Assembly (NCBI RefSeq): GCF_001044255.1 | Contig: NZ_JYNX01000035.1 | Location: forward strand, 111,795-175,794 | From: Mycolicibacterium chubuense | GTDB lineage: Bacteria; Actinomycetota; Actinomycetes; Mycobacteriales; Mycobacteriaceae | Length of the DNA: 64,000 nt | Direction: 5' to 3' | Part shown: one piece after another, positions 36,915 through 45,389 of the stretch | Numbering within the stretch: position 1 is the first letter of the stretch | Layout of the letters: every line of letters starts with the position of its first letter | The notes under the pieces: generated by a model | The model's database searches: none | What the model saw: the letters and a program-made list of their open reading frames with translations, nothing else | Told to the model about the DNA's origin: nothing | Made by a program: the position numbers and the translations under genes

Positions 36915-38495
36915 ATGGCTGTCACTCCTCCGATATCGCGCCGAAAACCATTCGCGTTCAATGCGTCCGCACGTGCTGCAACCGCACCGACGCTGGGAGC
37001 AGGCCTCGCGCCCAGACCCATCGCCGTCAGTGTGGACACGCACACGGCGCCGCGCAGGACCACCCGATCGGGATGGCAGCGCCGCTATGGGCAGTGGCTG
37101 TGCGTCTCCGATGTGGCTGTCATGTTCGTCTCTGTCGGTCTTGCCGAGATGGTGCGCTTCGGCGCAGCGCCCGGTCAGTCGATGAATCCAGCTTCCGCGT
37201 CGGGCTCCGTACTGGCATCGACGGTCGCCGTGGCCGGGTGGGCCGGCCTGCTGTGCATCTACCGCAGCCGGTCGCCGTGGGTGATCGGCGCAGGTGCCGA
37301 GGAATTCCGGAGGGTGTGCGCGGCGACGCTGTCGTCGTTCGGTGCGGTGGCCGTCGTGTCCACGTTGCTGGATCTCGACATCGCACGCGGCTACATCGCA
37401 GTCGCCCTTCCCCTGGGTGTTCTCGGCCTCTGCGGCAACCGCTACCTCGCCCGCCGGTTCGTCGCGGTCCAGCGGCGGCGTGGCCGGATGCTGACGGGCG
37501 TGCTCGCGTGCGGCGCGCCGGATTCCATCGCCGCGCTGGCGTCATCGTTCGCCCGCCGACCACAGCAGGGCTACGTCGTGATCGGCGCCTGCATCGAGAA
37601 CGGATGCGACGACCGATCCCTCGAGGTGGCCGGGGTCGGCACCGTTCCGGTGTTCGGTCATGACGGCGACATCCGTTCGGCGGTGGCTGTATCCGGCGCA
37701 GATACGATCGCACTCACCTCCGCAGGCCACCTCGGGCCGCAGCGGATTCGCGATCTCTCCTGGCAATTGGACGATCTCGATGTGGATCTGCTGGTGTCGC
37801 CCGGCATGGTGGACGTGGCGCGCCCCCGACTCAACGTTCGGCTGATCGCGAACATGCCGCTGATTCAGCTGGCCAAACCCCAGTATCACGGCGCGAAGAG
37901 ATTCAAGAAGCGCGCCTTCGACATCGGCTTCGCCCTGTCGGCGCTGATCATGGCGTCGCCGCTGCTGATCGCCGCCGCAGTGGCCGTGAAGGCTACCAGC
38001 AGCGGCCCCGCTCTGTATCGATCGGAGCGAATCGGCCTCGATGGCAGGCCTTTTCAGATGATCAAGTTCAGGACGATGACCGTGGACGCCGATCAGAAGC
38101 TCACCGAGATCATCGCGCTGAACGAGGTGGACGGCGGCGTGCTCTTCAAGATCCGCCAGGATCCTCGGGTCACCCCGGTGGGCAGGTTCCTCCGGCGCTA
38201 CAGCATCGACGAGTTGCCCCAGTTCATCAACGTTCTGCGCGGAGAGATGAGCGTGGTCGGTCCGCGCCCGCCGCTGCCCCGGGAGGTCCAGTCCTATGAC
38301 AACCAGGTGCGCCGCCGACTACTCGTCCGACCGGGGATCACTGGCCTGTGGCAGGTCAGCGGGCGGTCCGAGCTGTCCTGGGAGGAATCCGTGAAGCTCG
38401 ATCTGTTCTACATCGAAAACTGGTGCACGGTGGCCGATCTCGTGATCGTACTGAAGACAGTCAGAGCCGTCCTCGGCGGAGTCGGAGCCTATTGA
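36915..38495 (+). CDS. Initiating polyprenyl-phosphate sugar phosphotransferase (WcaJ/CpsE type)
   Basis: Starts repeat-unit synthesis by moving a sugar-1-phosphate from a nucleotide sugar to a polyprenyl phosphate. The 526 residues have four to five N-terminal membrane segments (about 60-190), a CoA-binding-like central part (GVLACGAPDSI, VPVFGHDGDI) and a C-terminal bacterial sugar transferase domain at about 328-526 (KRAFDIGFALSALI, SGPALYRSERIG, FKIRQDPRVTPVGRFLRRYSIDELPQ, GPRPPLPREV, RPGITGLWQVSGRSELSWEE). The stop and the next start overlap by one base (TGATG). Confidence 0.94.
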   Translation: MAVTPPISRRKPFAFNASARAATAPTLGAGLAPRPIAVSVDTHTAPRRTTRSGWQRRYGQWLCVSDVAVMFVSVGLAEMVRFGAAPGQSMNPASASGSVLASTVAVAGWAGLLCIYRSRSPWVIGAGAEEFRRVCAATLSSFGAVAVVSTLLDLDIARGYIAVALPLGVLGLCGNRYLARRFVAVQRRRGRMLTGVLACGAPDSIAALASSFARRPQQGYVVIGACIENGCDDRSLEVAGVGTVPVFGHDGDIRSAVAVSGADTIALTSAGHLGPQRIRDLSWQLDDLDVDLLVSPGMVDVARPRLNVRLIANMPLIQLAKPQYHGAKRFKKRAFDIGFALSALIMASPLLIAAAVAVKATSSGPALYRSERIGLDGRPFQMIKFRTMTVDADQKLTEIIALNEVDGGVLFKIRQDPRVTPVGRFLRRYSIDELPQFINVLRGEMSVVGPRPPLPREVQSYDNQVRRRLLVRPGITGLWQVSGRSELSWEESVKLDLFYIENWCTVADLVIVLKTVRAVLGGVGAY

Positions 38496-39793
38496 TGAAC
38501 ATCTCGCCGCACATCCCGTCCGATTCGACCGGCCTGCACTGCCGGTTGTGCGGTGCGGATCGGCTGTTCAGCGTGCTGGACCTGGGCGCCACTCCCCCGT
38601 GTGAGAAATTCCTCTGCGCCGACGAACTCGATCAGCCGGAGATGACGTACCCGCTGCATCTGCGACTGTGCGAGCATTGCCTACTCCTCCAGATACCAGC
38701 GCTGATCACGCCCGAAGACACCTTCACCGACTACGCCTACTACTCGTCATTCTCCGACAGCTGGTTGCAGCACGCGAAGACCTATGTCGACGACGCGATC
38801 GAACGGCTCGGCCTCGGCAACGAGTCCTTCGTCATCGAAGTGGCGAGCAACGACGGATATCTGCTCCAGCATCTGGTCGCAGCCAGCATCCCGTGCCTGG
38901 GAATCGAGCCGTCGGTGAACGTGGGCGAAGCCGCACGCACGATCGGCGTGCCGACAGAGACCGCGTTCCTCAACCGGCGCACAGCCGGCCGGGTACGCAC
39001 CGACTACCGGGCGGCGGACCTGGTCATCGCCAACAACGTCTACGCTCACGTGCCCGATCTGGTGGATTTCACCCGCTCACTGCGACGTCTGATGGCCGAC
39101 GACGGATGGTGCACGATCGAGGTGCACCACGCTGCGAACCTGGTCGCGCTCGGTCAGTTCGACACCATCTATCACGAACACTTCCAGTACTACACCCTGC
39201 TGTCGGCGATGCGCGCGCTCGCGGTCGCCGACCTGAGCGTGGTGGATGTCGAGTTGCTCTCGACGCACGGTGGTTCGATGCGGGTCTGGGCCCGGCCCAC
39301 ACAGGTTGCCGATCCACCCAGCGACCGCGTCGTCGAGGTCCTGCAGACCGAGGCGGCCGCCGGACTCCACGAGCTCGACGGGTACCGGGACCTCCGGCCG
39401 CGAGCCGAACGGACGCGATACGACCTGTTGCGATTTCTGCTCGACGCACGCGATGCCGGGCAGCGCGTGGTCGGTTACGGCGCACCGGGCAAAGCCAACA
39501 CGCTGCTGAACTACTGCGGAATCCGCAGCGATCTGCTCGAGTACACGGTCGACCGAAACCCCTACAAGCACGGGCGTTTCACGCCGGGGATGCGGATTCC
39601 CATCCACGACACCACGCGGATCGCCCAGGACCGCCCCGACATCGTCATGGCGCTGCCCTGGAATCTTGAAGCGGAGCTGACCGAACAGCTGCGCTACATC
39701 GACGACTGGGGCGGGCGACTCGTCTTTCCCCTTCCCCACCTGCACGACGCGGTGTCGGCCGGTGACCTTCCGATCGAGAGGCAAGTGCGATGA
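38495..39793 (+). CDS. SAM-dependent sugar C-methyltransferase (TylC3 family)
   Basis: Adds a methyl group at carbon to an NDP-ketosugar. The 432 residues have an N-terminal zinc site with Cys16, Cys19, Cys59 and Cys62, a SAM-binding loop EVASNDGYLL (from Glu115), the catalytic motif YHEHFQYY with Tyr226, Glu228 and His229, and a C-terminal nucleotide-binding domain (VVGYGAPGKANTLLNY). All three parts agree with Methyltransf_13/12/14 C-methyltransferases. Overlaps the next start by 4 nt. A degenerate paralogue follows at 42842. Confidence 0.92.
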   Translation: MNISPHIPSDSTGLHCRLCGADRLFSVLDLGATPPCEKFLCADELDQPEMTYPLHLRLCEHCLLLQIPALITPEDTFTDYAYYSSFSDSWLQHAKTYVDDAIERLGLGNESFVIEVASNDGYLLQHLVAASIPCLGIEPSVNVGEAARTIGVPTETAFLNRRTAGRVRTDYRAADLVIANNVYAHVPDLVDFTRSLRRLMADDGWCTIEVHHAANLVALGQFDTIYHEHFQYYTLLSAMRALAVADLSVVDVELLSTHGGSMRVWARPTQVADPPSDRVVEVLQTEAAAGLHELDGYRDLRPRAERTRYDLLRFLLDARDAGQRVVGYGAPGKANTLLNYCGIRSDLLEYTVDRNPYKHGRFTPGMRIPIHDTTRIAQDRPDIVMALPWNLEAELTEQLRYIDDWGGRLVFPLPHLHDAVSAGDLPIERQVR

Positions 39794-40602
39794 AGGTAGT
39801 GCTGTTCTGCGGTGGATACGGCATGCGGATGCGCAACAGCGGCGCCGACGACATCCCCAAGCCGATGCAGATGGTGGGCCCGCGACCGCTGCTGTGGCAC
39901 GTGATGCGCTATTACGCCCACTACGGACACACGGAGTTCATCCTGTGCCTCGGTTACGGGGCGGGCCACATCAAGGACTACTTCCTGACTTACCAGGAAG
40001 CCGCGTCGAACGACTTCGTTCTGCACGGTGACCGAATGGAATTGCTGGGCAACGACATCAGTGACTGGTCGATCACCTTCGTCGACACGGGTCTGGAATC
40101 GGCGATCGGCGAGCGCCTGCGCCGGGTCCGGAAGTACCTCGGGTCCGACGAGTACTTCCTGGCCAACTACGCCGATGTGCTGACCGACGCCCCCCTCGAC
40201 ACGATGATCGAGAACTATCACGCCTCCGGCGCGACGGTGTCGATGATGGTCGTCCCGCCACAGCAGTCGTTCCACTGCGTGGAGATGCGCGAGACGGGCG
40301 AGGTCAAGGGCATCCTGCCGGTCTCCGAGCTGTCGGTGTGGGTCAACGGTGGCTATTTCGTGCTTTCTCAGGACGTCTTCGATCATCTCCCGCCGGGAGG
40401 CGACCTGGTGGCGGATGCGTGCGCGACCCTGGCCGGCCACGGAAAGCTGCTCGGCTACCGGCACGCCGGGTTCTGGAAGCCGGCCGACACCTTCAAGGAG
40501 CGCGCGGAACTCGACGCCGGTTACCACCGTGGGGATCGTCCGTGGATGGTGTGGGACGACTGCTCCGACGACATGCCGATACAGCCGGCGGTAGCGCCGT
40601 GA
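39790..40602 (+). CDS. Sugar-1-phosphate nucleotidyltransferase (RfbF-like)
   Basis: Activates a sugar phosphate to a nucleotide sugar. 270 residues in the size and pattern of glucose-1-phosphate cytidylyltransferase: MKVVLFCGGYGMRMR, KPMQMVGPRPLLWHVMRYYAHYGHTEF, CLGYGAGHIKDYF, FVDTG, and GFWKPADTFKERAEL near the end. The usual GGxGTRL is GGYGMRM. The nucleotide (CTP or other) is inferred. ATGA-type overlaps link it to both neighbours. Confidence 0.88.
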   Translation: MKVVLFCGGYGMRMRNSGADDIPKPMQMVGPRPLLWHVMRYYAHYGHTEFILCLGYGAGHIKDYFLTYQEAASNDFVLHGDRMELLGNDISDWSITFVDTGLESAIGERLRRVRKYLGSDEYFLANYADVLTDAPLDTMIENYHASGATVSMMVVPPQQSFHCVEMRETGEVKGILPVSELSVWVNGGYFVLSQDVFDHLPPGGDLVADACATLAGHGKLLGYRHAGFWKPADTFKERAELDAGYHRGDRPWMVWDDCSDDMPIQPAVAP

Positions 40603-41264
40603 TGTCGCTGTGCGCGGGCCGGGTGCGCGAGATCGCCGTCGTCGGAGCGCATTGCGACGACATCGCGATCGGCATGGGCGCCACCCTGCTCACCCTCTGC
40701 ACCGCCGAACCCGGACTCCGCGTGCGGGCGCTGGTGCTCAGTGGTGCCGGCTCCGAACGGGAGACCGAGGAGACCGACGCGCTGCGCGCATTCTGCCCGG
40801 GCGCCGACCTCGAGGTGCAGATCGGTGCGATACCCGACGGCCGCGCGCCCGCCCACTGGGATCAGATCAAGTCATCGTTGCGGGCTTTTCGCGATCGCTG
40901 CGATCCGTCGATCGTGTTCGGCCCGCACCGCGACGACGCTCATCAGGACCATCGGCTGCTCGCCGAGTTGCTCCCCACCGAGTTCCGGGATCACCTCCTG
41001 CTGGGCTACGAGATTCTCAAGTGGGAGACCGACGCTCACGCCCCCAACGTGTTCTTTCCGGTGACCACGGAGACGGCGCTGGAGAAGGCCCGGCTGCTGC
41101 ACAAGTGCTACCCGTCCCAGGCGATGCACGACTGGTTCGACGAGGAGGCGTTCCTCGGTCTCGCGCGGTTGCGCGGAGTGCAGTGCCGCCATCGGCATGC
41201 AGAGGCTTTCGTGCTGGAGAAGGCGGCGTTGACGGTGGGAGGCGTGTCATGCGGGTGCTCGTAA
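40602..41264 (+). CDS. PIG-L family deacetylase
   Basis: Zinc-dependent N-deacetylase type of 220 residues. It shows AHCDD at 16-20 (the family has [AP]HPDD) with Asp19 as likely base and the downstream zinc histidine in HRDDAHQDHRLLAEL. Relatives deacetylate N-acetyl-amino sugars (MshB, LpxC-unlike PIG-L) or glycans. In this operon, removal of an acetyl group from an activated amino sugar is the likely role. Start ATG 40602 overlaps the previous stop; the 3' end overlaps the next gene by 16 nt. Confidence 0.88.
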   Translation: MSLCAGRVREIAVVGAHCDDIAIGMGATLLTLCTAEPGLRVRALVLSGAGSERETEETDALRAFCPGADLEVQIGAIPDGRAPAHWDQIKSSLRAFRDRCDPSIVFGPHRDDAHQDHRLLAELLPTEFRDHLLLGYEILKWETDAHAPNVFFPVTTETALEKARLLHKCYPSQAMHDWFDEEAFLGLARLRGVQCRHRHAEAFVLEKAALTVGGVSCGCS

Positions 41265-42289
41265 CGGGCCATCAGGGCTATCTCGGCACCGTCATGGTGC
41301 CGGTACTGCGGGATGCGGGGCACGACGTCGTCGGACTCGACACGGGGTTCTTCCGAGACTGCCTGCTGGGGCCGGCCCCCGACGATCCGCGCGGCCTCGA
41401 CGGTCGGCGGCGCGTCGACGTGCGCGACGTCACCGCCGGACAACTCGACGGCTTCGACGCCGTCATCCACCTGGCAGCGCTGTCCAACGATCCGCTGGGC
41501 GCTTTCGCCCCGGACATCACGCACGAGATCAACCATCGCGCATCGGTACGGCTGGCCCGACTCGCGAAGAGTGCCGGCGTCACGCGCTTTCTGTACGCGT
41601 CGACGTGCTCGGTGTACGGAGCGGCGGGGAACGGCCTGGTCGGTGAAAACGCACCGCTGCGGCCGCTGACCCCGTACGCCGAGAGCAAAGTGCGTGTCGA
41701 AGACGACGTGGCGGCGATGGCCGGGGCCGGCTTCGTCCCGGTGTTCCTTCGCAATGCCACCGCATTCGGCTTCTCCCCGCGGCTGCGTGCCGACATCGTG
41801 CTGAACAACCTGGTCGGCAGCGCTGTGCTCACCGGCGAGGTGCGCGTCCTGTCCGACGGCACACCGTGGCGACCGTTGGTGCACGCCCGCGACATCGCGC
41901 AAGCCTTCCTGGCCTGCCTCACCGCCCCGGCAGAGAAGATCCGGGCGCGCGCCTTCAACGTCGGTGGCGAACACAACAACGTGACGGTGCGGGACATCGC
42001 GCAGGCGGTCGTCGACGTCGTGCCGGATTCGACGCTGGTGATCGCCGGGACGACCGGGCCCGACTCTCGGTCCTATCGCGTCGATTTCTCCCGTGCCCGC
42101 GACGAACTCGGGTATCGGGCCGAATGGTCGATACACGAGGGCGCTGCCGAGCTGTACAAGCAGTACTGCGTCAATGATCTTGATGCACAGCAGTTTCAGC
42201 AGCAACTGACCCGGCTCGAGCATCTCCGCCGACTCTGCGAGGCAGAGGCTCTCGACGGATCTCTGCGATGGGTCAACGCAGATGCGTGA
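41249..42289 (+). CDS. NAD-dependent sugar epimerase/dehydratase
   Basis: Extended SDR of 346 residues: Rossmann motif GHQGYLG near the N-terminus (the usual TGxxGxxG is TGHQGYLG), HLAALSNDP, SSTCSVYG-type catalytic Ser in YASTCSVYG and Tyr-x3-Lys in YAESK. The extra C-terminal helix region (QFQQQLTRLEHLRRLC) is unusual. Substrate unknown; with the neighbouring genes it should shape the C-methylated or deacetylated sugar. Overlaps the PIG-L gene by 16 nt and the convergent RmlC-like gene by 17 nt. Confidence 0.9.
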   Translation: MRVLVTGHQGYLGTVMVPVLRDAGHDVVGLDTGFFRDCLLGPAPDDPRGLDGRRRVDVRDVTAGQLDGFDAVIHLAALSNDPLGAFAPDITHEINHRASVRLARLAKSAGVTRFLYASTCSVYGAAGNGLVGENAPLRPLTPYAESKVRVEDDVAAMAGAGFVPVFLRNATAFGFSPRLRADIVLNNLVGSAVLTGEVRVLSDGTPWRPLVHARDIAQAFLACLTAPAEKIRARAFNVGGEHNNVTVRDIAQAVVDVVPDSTLVIAGTTGPDSRSYRVDFSRARDELGYRAEWSIHEGAAELYKQYCVNDLDAQQFQQQLTRLEHLRRLCEAEALDGSLRWVNADA

Positions 42290-42824
42290 GCAACTGCTGC
42301 CATCCGGGCGCGCCGGCGTCGCGCGCCGACACCCGGGTGATCGGGAGAGGCCAGGTGACCGCGAGGTCCGCATCGTCGTGCCTCACGGCGATGTCCTCCC
42401 GCGGATCGTGCGGACGGTCGATGCGGTAGCACACATCGGCTGTGGGAGTGAGCGATTGGAAGCCGTGCAGGAATCCCGGCGGGATGTAGAGGTGGCGGAA
42501 CTGCTCATCGTCGAGCCGGAATGCCTGCCAGCGCCCGAAGGTGGGCGACCCGGGCCTCACGTCGACGACGACGTCGTGGACGGCGCCGTGGGCACACCGG
42601 ACCAGCTTGGCCTCCCCACGCCCGCTGCGGCCGTGCATTCCGCGCACCACGCCTTGCACCGACCGCGATTGGGAATCCTGGATGAACCGGGCGGACGCCC
42701 CGGGTTCGCCGAGGTGTTCATCGAAGATCTCGGCGTCGAACGTCCTGGTGAACAATCCGCGGTCGTCCCGGAACGGATCGGGCACCATGACCAGGACGCC
42801 GGACAACTCTGTCTGTTCGACACG
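42273..42824 (-). CDS. RmlC-like dTDP-4-keto-sugar 3,5-epimerase
   Basis: 183 residues of the cupin-type RmlC fold: DPFRDDRGLFTRTFDAE, VVRGMHGRSGRGEAKLVRCAHG (the family has RGLHYQ), and YIPPGFLHGFQSL. The catalytic His is in RGMH. It is the only inward-pointing gene among plus-strand neighbours. I chose the GTG at 42824, where the conserved domain begins; a GTG at 42875 would overlap the neighbouring start by 34 nt. The exact sugar is unknown; no rmlA, rmlB or rmlD is next to it. Confidence 0.85.
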   Translation of the reverse strand, partial: RVEQTELSGVLVMVPDPFRDDRGLFTRTFDAEIFDEHLGEPGASARFIQDSQSRSVQGVVRGMHGRSGRGEAKLVRCAHGAVHDVVVDVRPGSPTFGRWQAFRLDDEQFRHLYIPPGFLHGFQSLTPTADVCYRIDRPHDPREDIAVRHDDADLAVTWPLPITRVSARDAGAPGWQQLLTHLR

Positions 42825-42841
42825 CACGAAGCCATGCTGCC

Positions 42842-43990
42842 ATGACCGCGTGCCGAGCGTGTCGGAGTTCTGCACTCGTGCCGGTGCTCGACCTGGGCAC
42901 GGTCCCGGCGGCTGACCACTTTCCGCCGGCTTCCGAGCCTGTCGACGAGTCCGAAGCGTGTCACGCGCTGGCGATGGATCTGTGCCGACGGTGTGGCCTG
43001 GCTCAACTGTCCTATGACGGCACGATTCCCGCCGAGCCGCGAGGCGTCGAACCGATGGCGCTGCGGGAGCAGGCCGCCGAGGCGCTCCGGCGGGTCGCCG
43101 ACGCAGGATGGCTGCGCGGGACGACGTTGCGCGAGTTCGGCAGTCCCCACGGAGGATCGTGGTCGTCGCTACTCGCGGACCGGCACCACGTGGTCGGTGC
43201 GCCGGCGCACATCGTGCTGGACAGCTTCGGCATCATGCACGAGCCCGACCAACGCGCGGCGTTCGCCGCACGTGCCGCGGCCACCGCGCCGGACGGTGTC
43301 CTCCTGCTGCACTACCACTCACTTGCCACGATCGTGCGGCTCGGGCAGTGGAATGCACTGCGGCACGGTCATTTCGCCTACTACTCGCTCACCGCACTCG
43401 TCGGACTGCTCGGCGCAGCCGGGATGGGCGTAGCCACCGCCTGGGAGTTCGATCTGTACGGCGGCACCGTGTTGGTCGCCGCGGTGCACGGCCACACCGC
43501 GCCGGACGCCGGCGTGCGCGACATCCTCTCTCGCGAATCGGCACTGGGTGTCACCGAACCGGCTGCGGTGAGCGGACTTCAGCATGCGGCGCAGCGGCAC
43601 ATGCGGCGACTGCGCCGATGGCTCGACGCCGAGGCCGACAACGGTCACCGGGTGTATGCGTACGGCGCTGCGTCTCGTGCCGTCTCCCTGTTCAGCAGCG
43701 CGGGGATCGACCGGCGTCGCCTCGCCGCCGTCGCCGACGCGTCGCCGGCCAAGCAGGGACGCCGTATGCCGGGAACCGACGTGCCGATCATCGGTCCCGA
43801 CGAACTCGTGCGGGCTGATCCGGATCACATCCTGCTGACCATTCCTGATCTCTACGACGAAGTGCACCAGCAGTTTCCGCAGCTTCGCGGGCGCTGGTGG
43901 ATCGACACCCCGGATGGCGATCCGTCCGGCGGCGCGGAAACTCCACACCCGACCACCTCGAGGGGGATGGCATGTCCGGTCAGCGGTTGA
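42842..43990 (+). CDS. Degenerate C-methyltransferase paralogue
   Basis: 382 residues related to the C-methyltransferase at 38495. The zinc cysteines remain (Cys4, Cys7, Cys48, Cys51), as does the C-terminal domain (VYAYGAASRAVSLFSS, RMPGTDVPI). The SAM loop reads EFGSPHGG (from Glu98) in place of EVASNDGY, and the catalytic YHEHF has become RHGHF (Arg174, Gly176; His177 kept). It is thus probably inactive as a methyltransferase; a binding or different catalytic role is open. The ATG is 17 nt from the divergent RmlC-like gene and the 3' end overlaps the next gene by 19 nt. Confidence 0.85.
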   Translation: MTACRACRSSALVPVLDLGTVPAADHFPPASEPVDESEACHALAMDLCRRCGLAQLSYDGTIPAEPRGVEPMALREQAAEALRRVADAGWLRGTTLREFGSPHGGSWSSLLADRHHVVGAPAHIVLDSFGIMHEPDQRAAFAARAAATAPDGVLLLHYHSLATIVRLGQWNALRHGHFAYYSLTALVGLLGAAGMGVATAWEFDLYGGTVLVAAVHGHTAPDAGVRDILSRESALGVTEPAAVSGLQHAAQRHMRRLRRWLDAEADNGHRVYAYGAASRAVSLFSSAGIDRRRLAAVADASPAKQGRRMPGTDVPIIGPDELVRADPDHILLTIPDLYDEVHQQFPQLRGRWWIDTPDGDPSGGAETPHPTTSRGMACPVSG

Positions 43991-45309
43991 TGGGCATCAG
44001 CGTGCACGGGCTCGGTTACGTCGGCTGCGTCTCAGCGGCGTGTTTCGCCGCAGAGGGTCACCGGGTCATCGGTGTCGACGTGAATTCCGACAAAGTGGAC
44101 GCGCTGCGATCGGGTAGGTCACCGATCGTCGAGGAACACATCGGCGAATACATCGCACAGACCGTGACCGACGGCGCGCTCTCGGTCACCACCGACGCGG
44201 ATGCGGCGGTGATGGCCAGCGACATCTCCCTGGTGTGTGTCGGCACACCGTCGGCCCCCGGCGGGGGGCTGTCCACCGGTTTCCTGGAGCAGGCGACGGC
44301 CGCCATCGGCACCGCACTCGCCAGGAAAGACGGTTGGCACGTCGTCGTCTATCGCAGCACCATGGTGCCGGGAACATGCGATGAACTGCTGATCCCACTC
44401 CTGGAACGGACGTCACACAAACGCGCCGGCATCGACTTCGGCGTGTGCGTGAATCCCGAGTTCCTGCGCGAAGGATCGAGCGTTCGAGATTTCCATCAAC
44501 CTCCCAAGACCGTGGTGGGCGAAACCGACCGGCGCAGCGGAGAGATCGTCATGGACCTCTACGACGGTCTGCCCGGACCGCGGTTCCACGTCCCGATCAG
44601 AGTCGCCGAGATGGTGAAGTACGTCGACAACAGCTTTCACGCACTCAAGGTGGGTTTCGCCAACGAGGTCGGCGCGATCTGTAACGCCCTGCAGCTGGAT
44701 TCCCATGCGGTGATGGACATCTTCCTGGCCGACACGAAGCTGAACATCAGCGGCGCCTACCTGCGACCGGGCTTCGCGTTCGGCGGATCGTGCCTTCCCA
44801 AGGACGTCCGCGCACTCACCCACACCGCGCGCCGCAACGACATCGACGTGCCCCTGTTGGCCAATGTGTTGACCTCCAACGAAGTCCATCTGCGCCGGGC
44901 CGTCGACTTCGTGATCAAAGCCGACCACCGCAGGGTCGGAATCTTCGGTCTGTCCTTCAAACAGGGCACCGACGACCTTCGGGAAAGTCCGATGGTGGAG
45001 CTGGCAGAACGCCTGATCGGCAAAGGTTTCGACGTCAAGATCTATGACGCCAACGTCAGCCTGTCGCGGCTGACCGGCGCGAATCGCACCTATATCGAAC
45101 AGCGGCTGCCGCACATCGGACACGCCCTCGTCGACGATGTCGACGCCGTCCTGCGCCACGGCGACGTTCTGATAGCCGGATCGGCCGCGCCCGAGGTCGT
45201 CGAGACCCTGTCCCGCGCGCGAGCGGATCAGCTCGTCATCGATCTGGTCCGGCTTCCCGAAGCAGCGGCGTGGCGTGATCGGCCGAACTACGCGGGCATC
45301 GCGTGGTGA
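43972..45309 (+). CDS. GDP-mannose/UDP-sugar 6-dehydrogenase (AlgD-like)
   Basis: Oxidises a nucleotide hexose to the uronic acid with NAD in two steps. The 445 residues match AlgD best: GLGYVG at 13-18, VCVGTPS, NPEFLREGSSVRDFHQPP, GFAFGGSCLPKD with the active Cys274, FKQGTDDLRESP. GDP-mannose as substrate is inferred from the resemblance to AlgD; UDP-glucose is possible. ATG at 43972 with GAGGGGG upstream, overlapping the previous gene by 19 nt. Confidence 0.92.
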   Translation: MSGQRLMGISVHGLGYVGCVSAACFAAEGHRVIGVDVNSDKVDALRSGRSPIVEEHIGEYIAQTVTDGALSVTTDADAAVMASDISLVCVGTPSAPGGGLSTGFLEQATAAIGTALARKDGWHVVVYRSTMVPGTCDELLIPLLERTSHKRAGIDFGVCVNPEFLREGSSVRDFHQPPKTVVGETDRRSGEIVMDLYDGLPGPRFHVPIRVAEMVKYVDNSFHALKVGFANEVGAICNALQLDSHAVMDIFLADTKLNISGAYLRPGFAFGGSCLPKDVRALTHTARRNDIDVPLLANVLTSNEVHLRRAVDFVIKADHRRVGIFGLSFKQGTDDLRESPMVELAERLIGKGFDVKIYDANVSLSRLTGANRTYIEQRLPHIGHALVDDVDAVLRHGDVLIAGSAAPEVVETLSRARADQLVIDLVRLPEAAAWRDRPNYAGIAW

Positions 45310-45389
45310 CCGCTACCGAGTCACACCGGAGTCCAATCCGGCCGGCGGTGTCGCAGGGACACGCGGCCCCTCGAGGAGGTAATGAAGAA

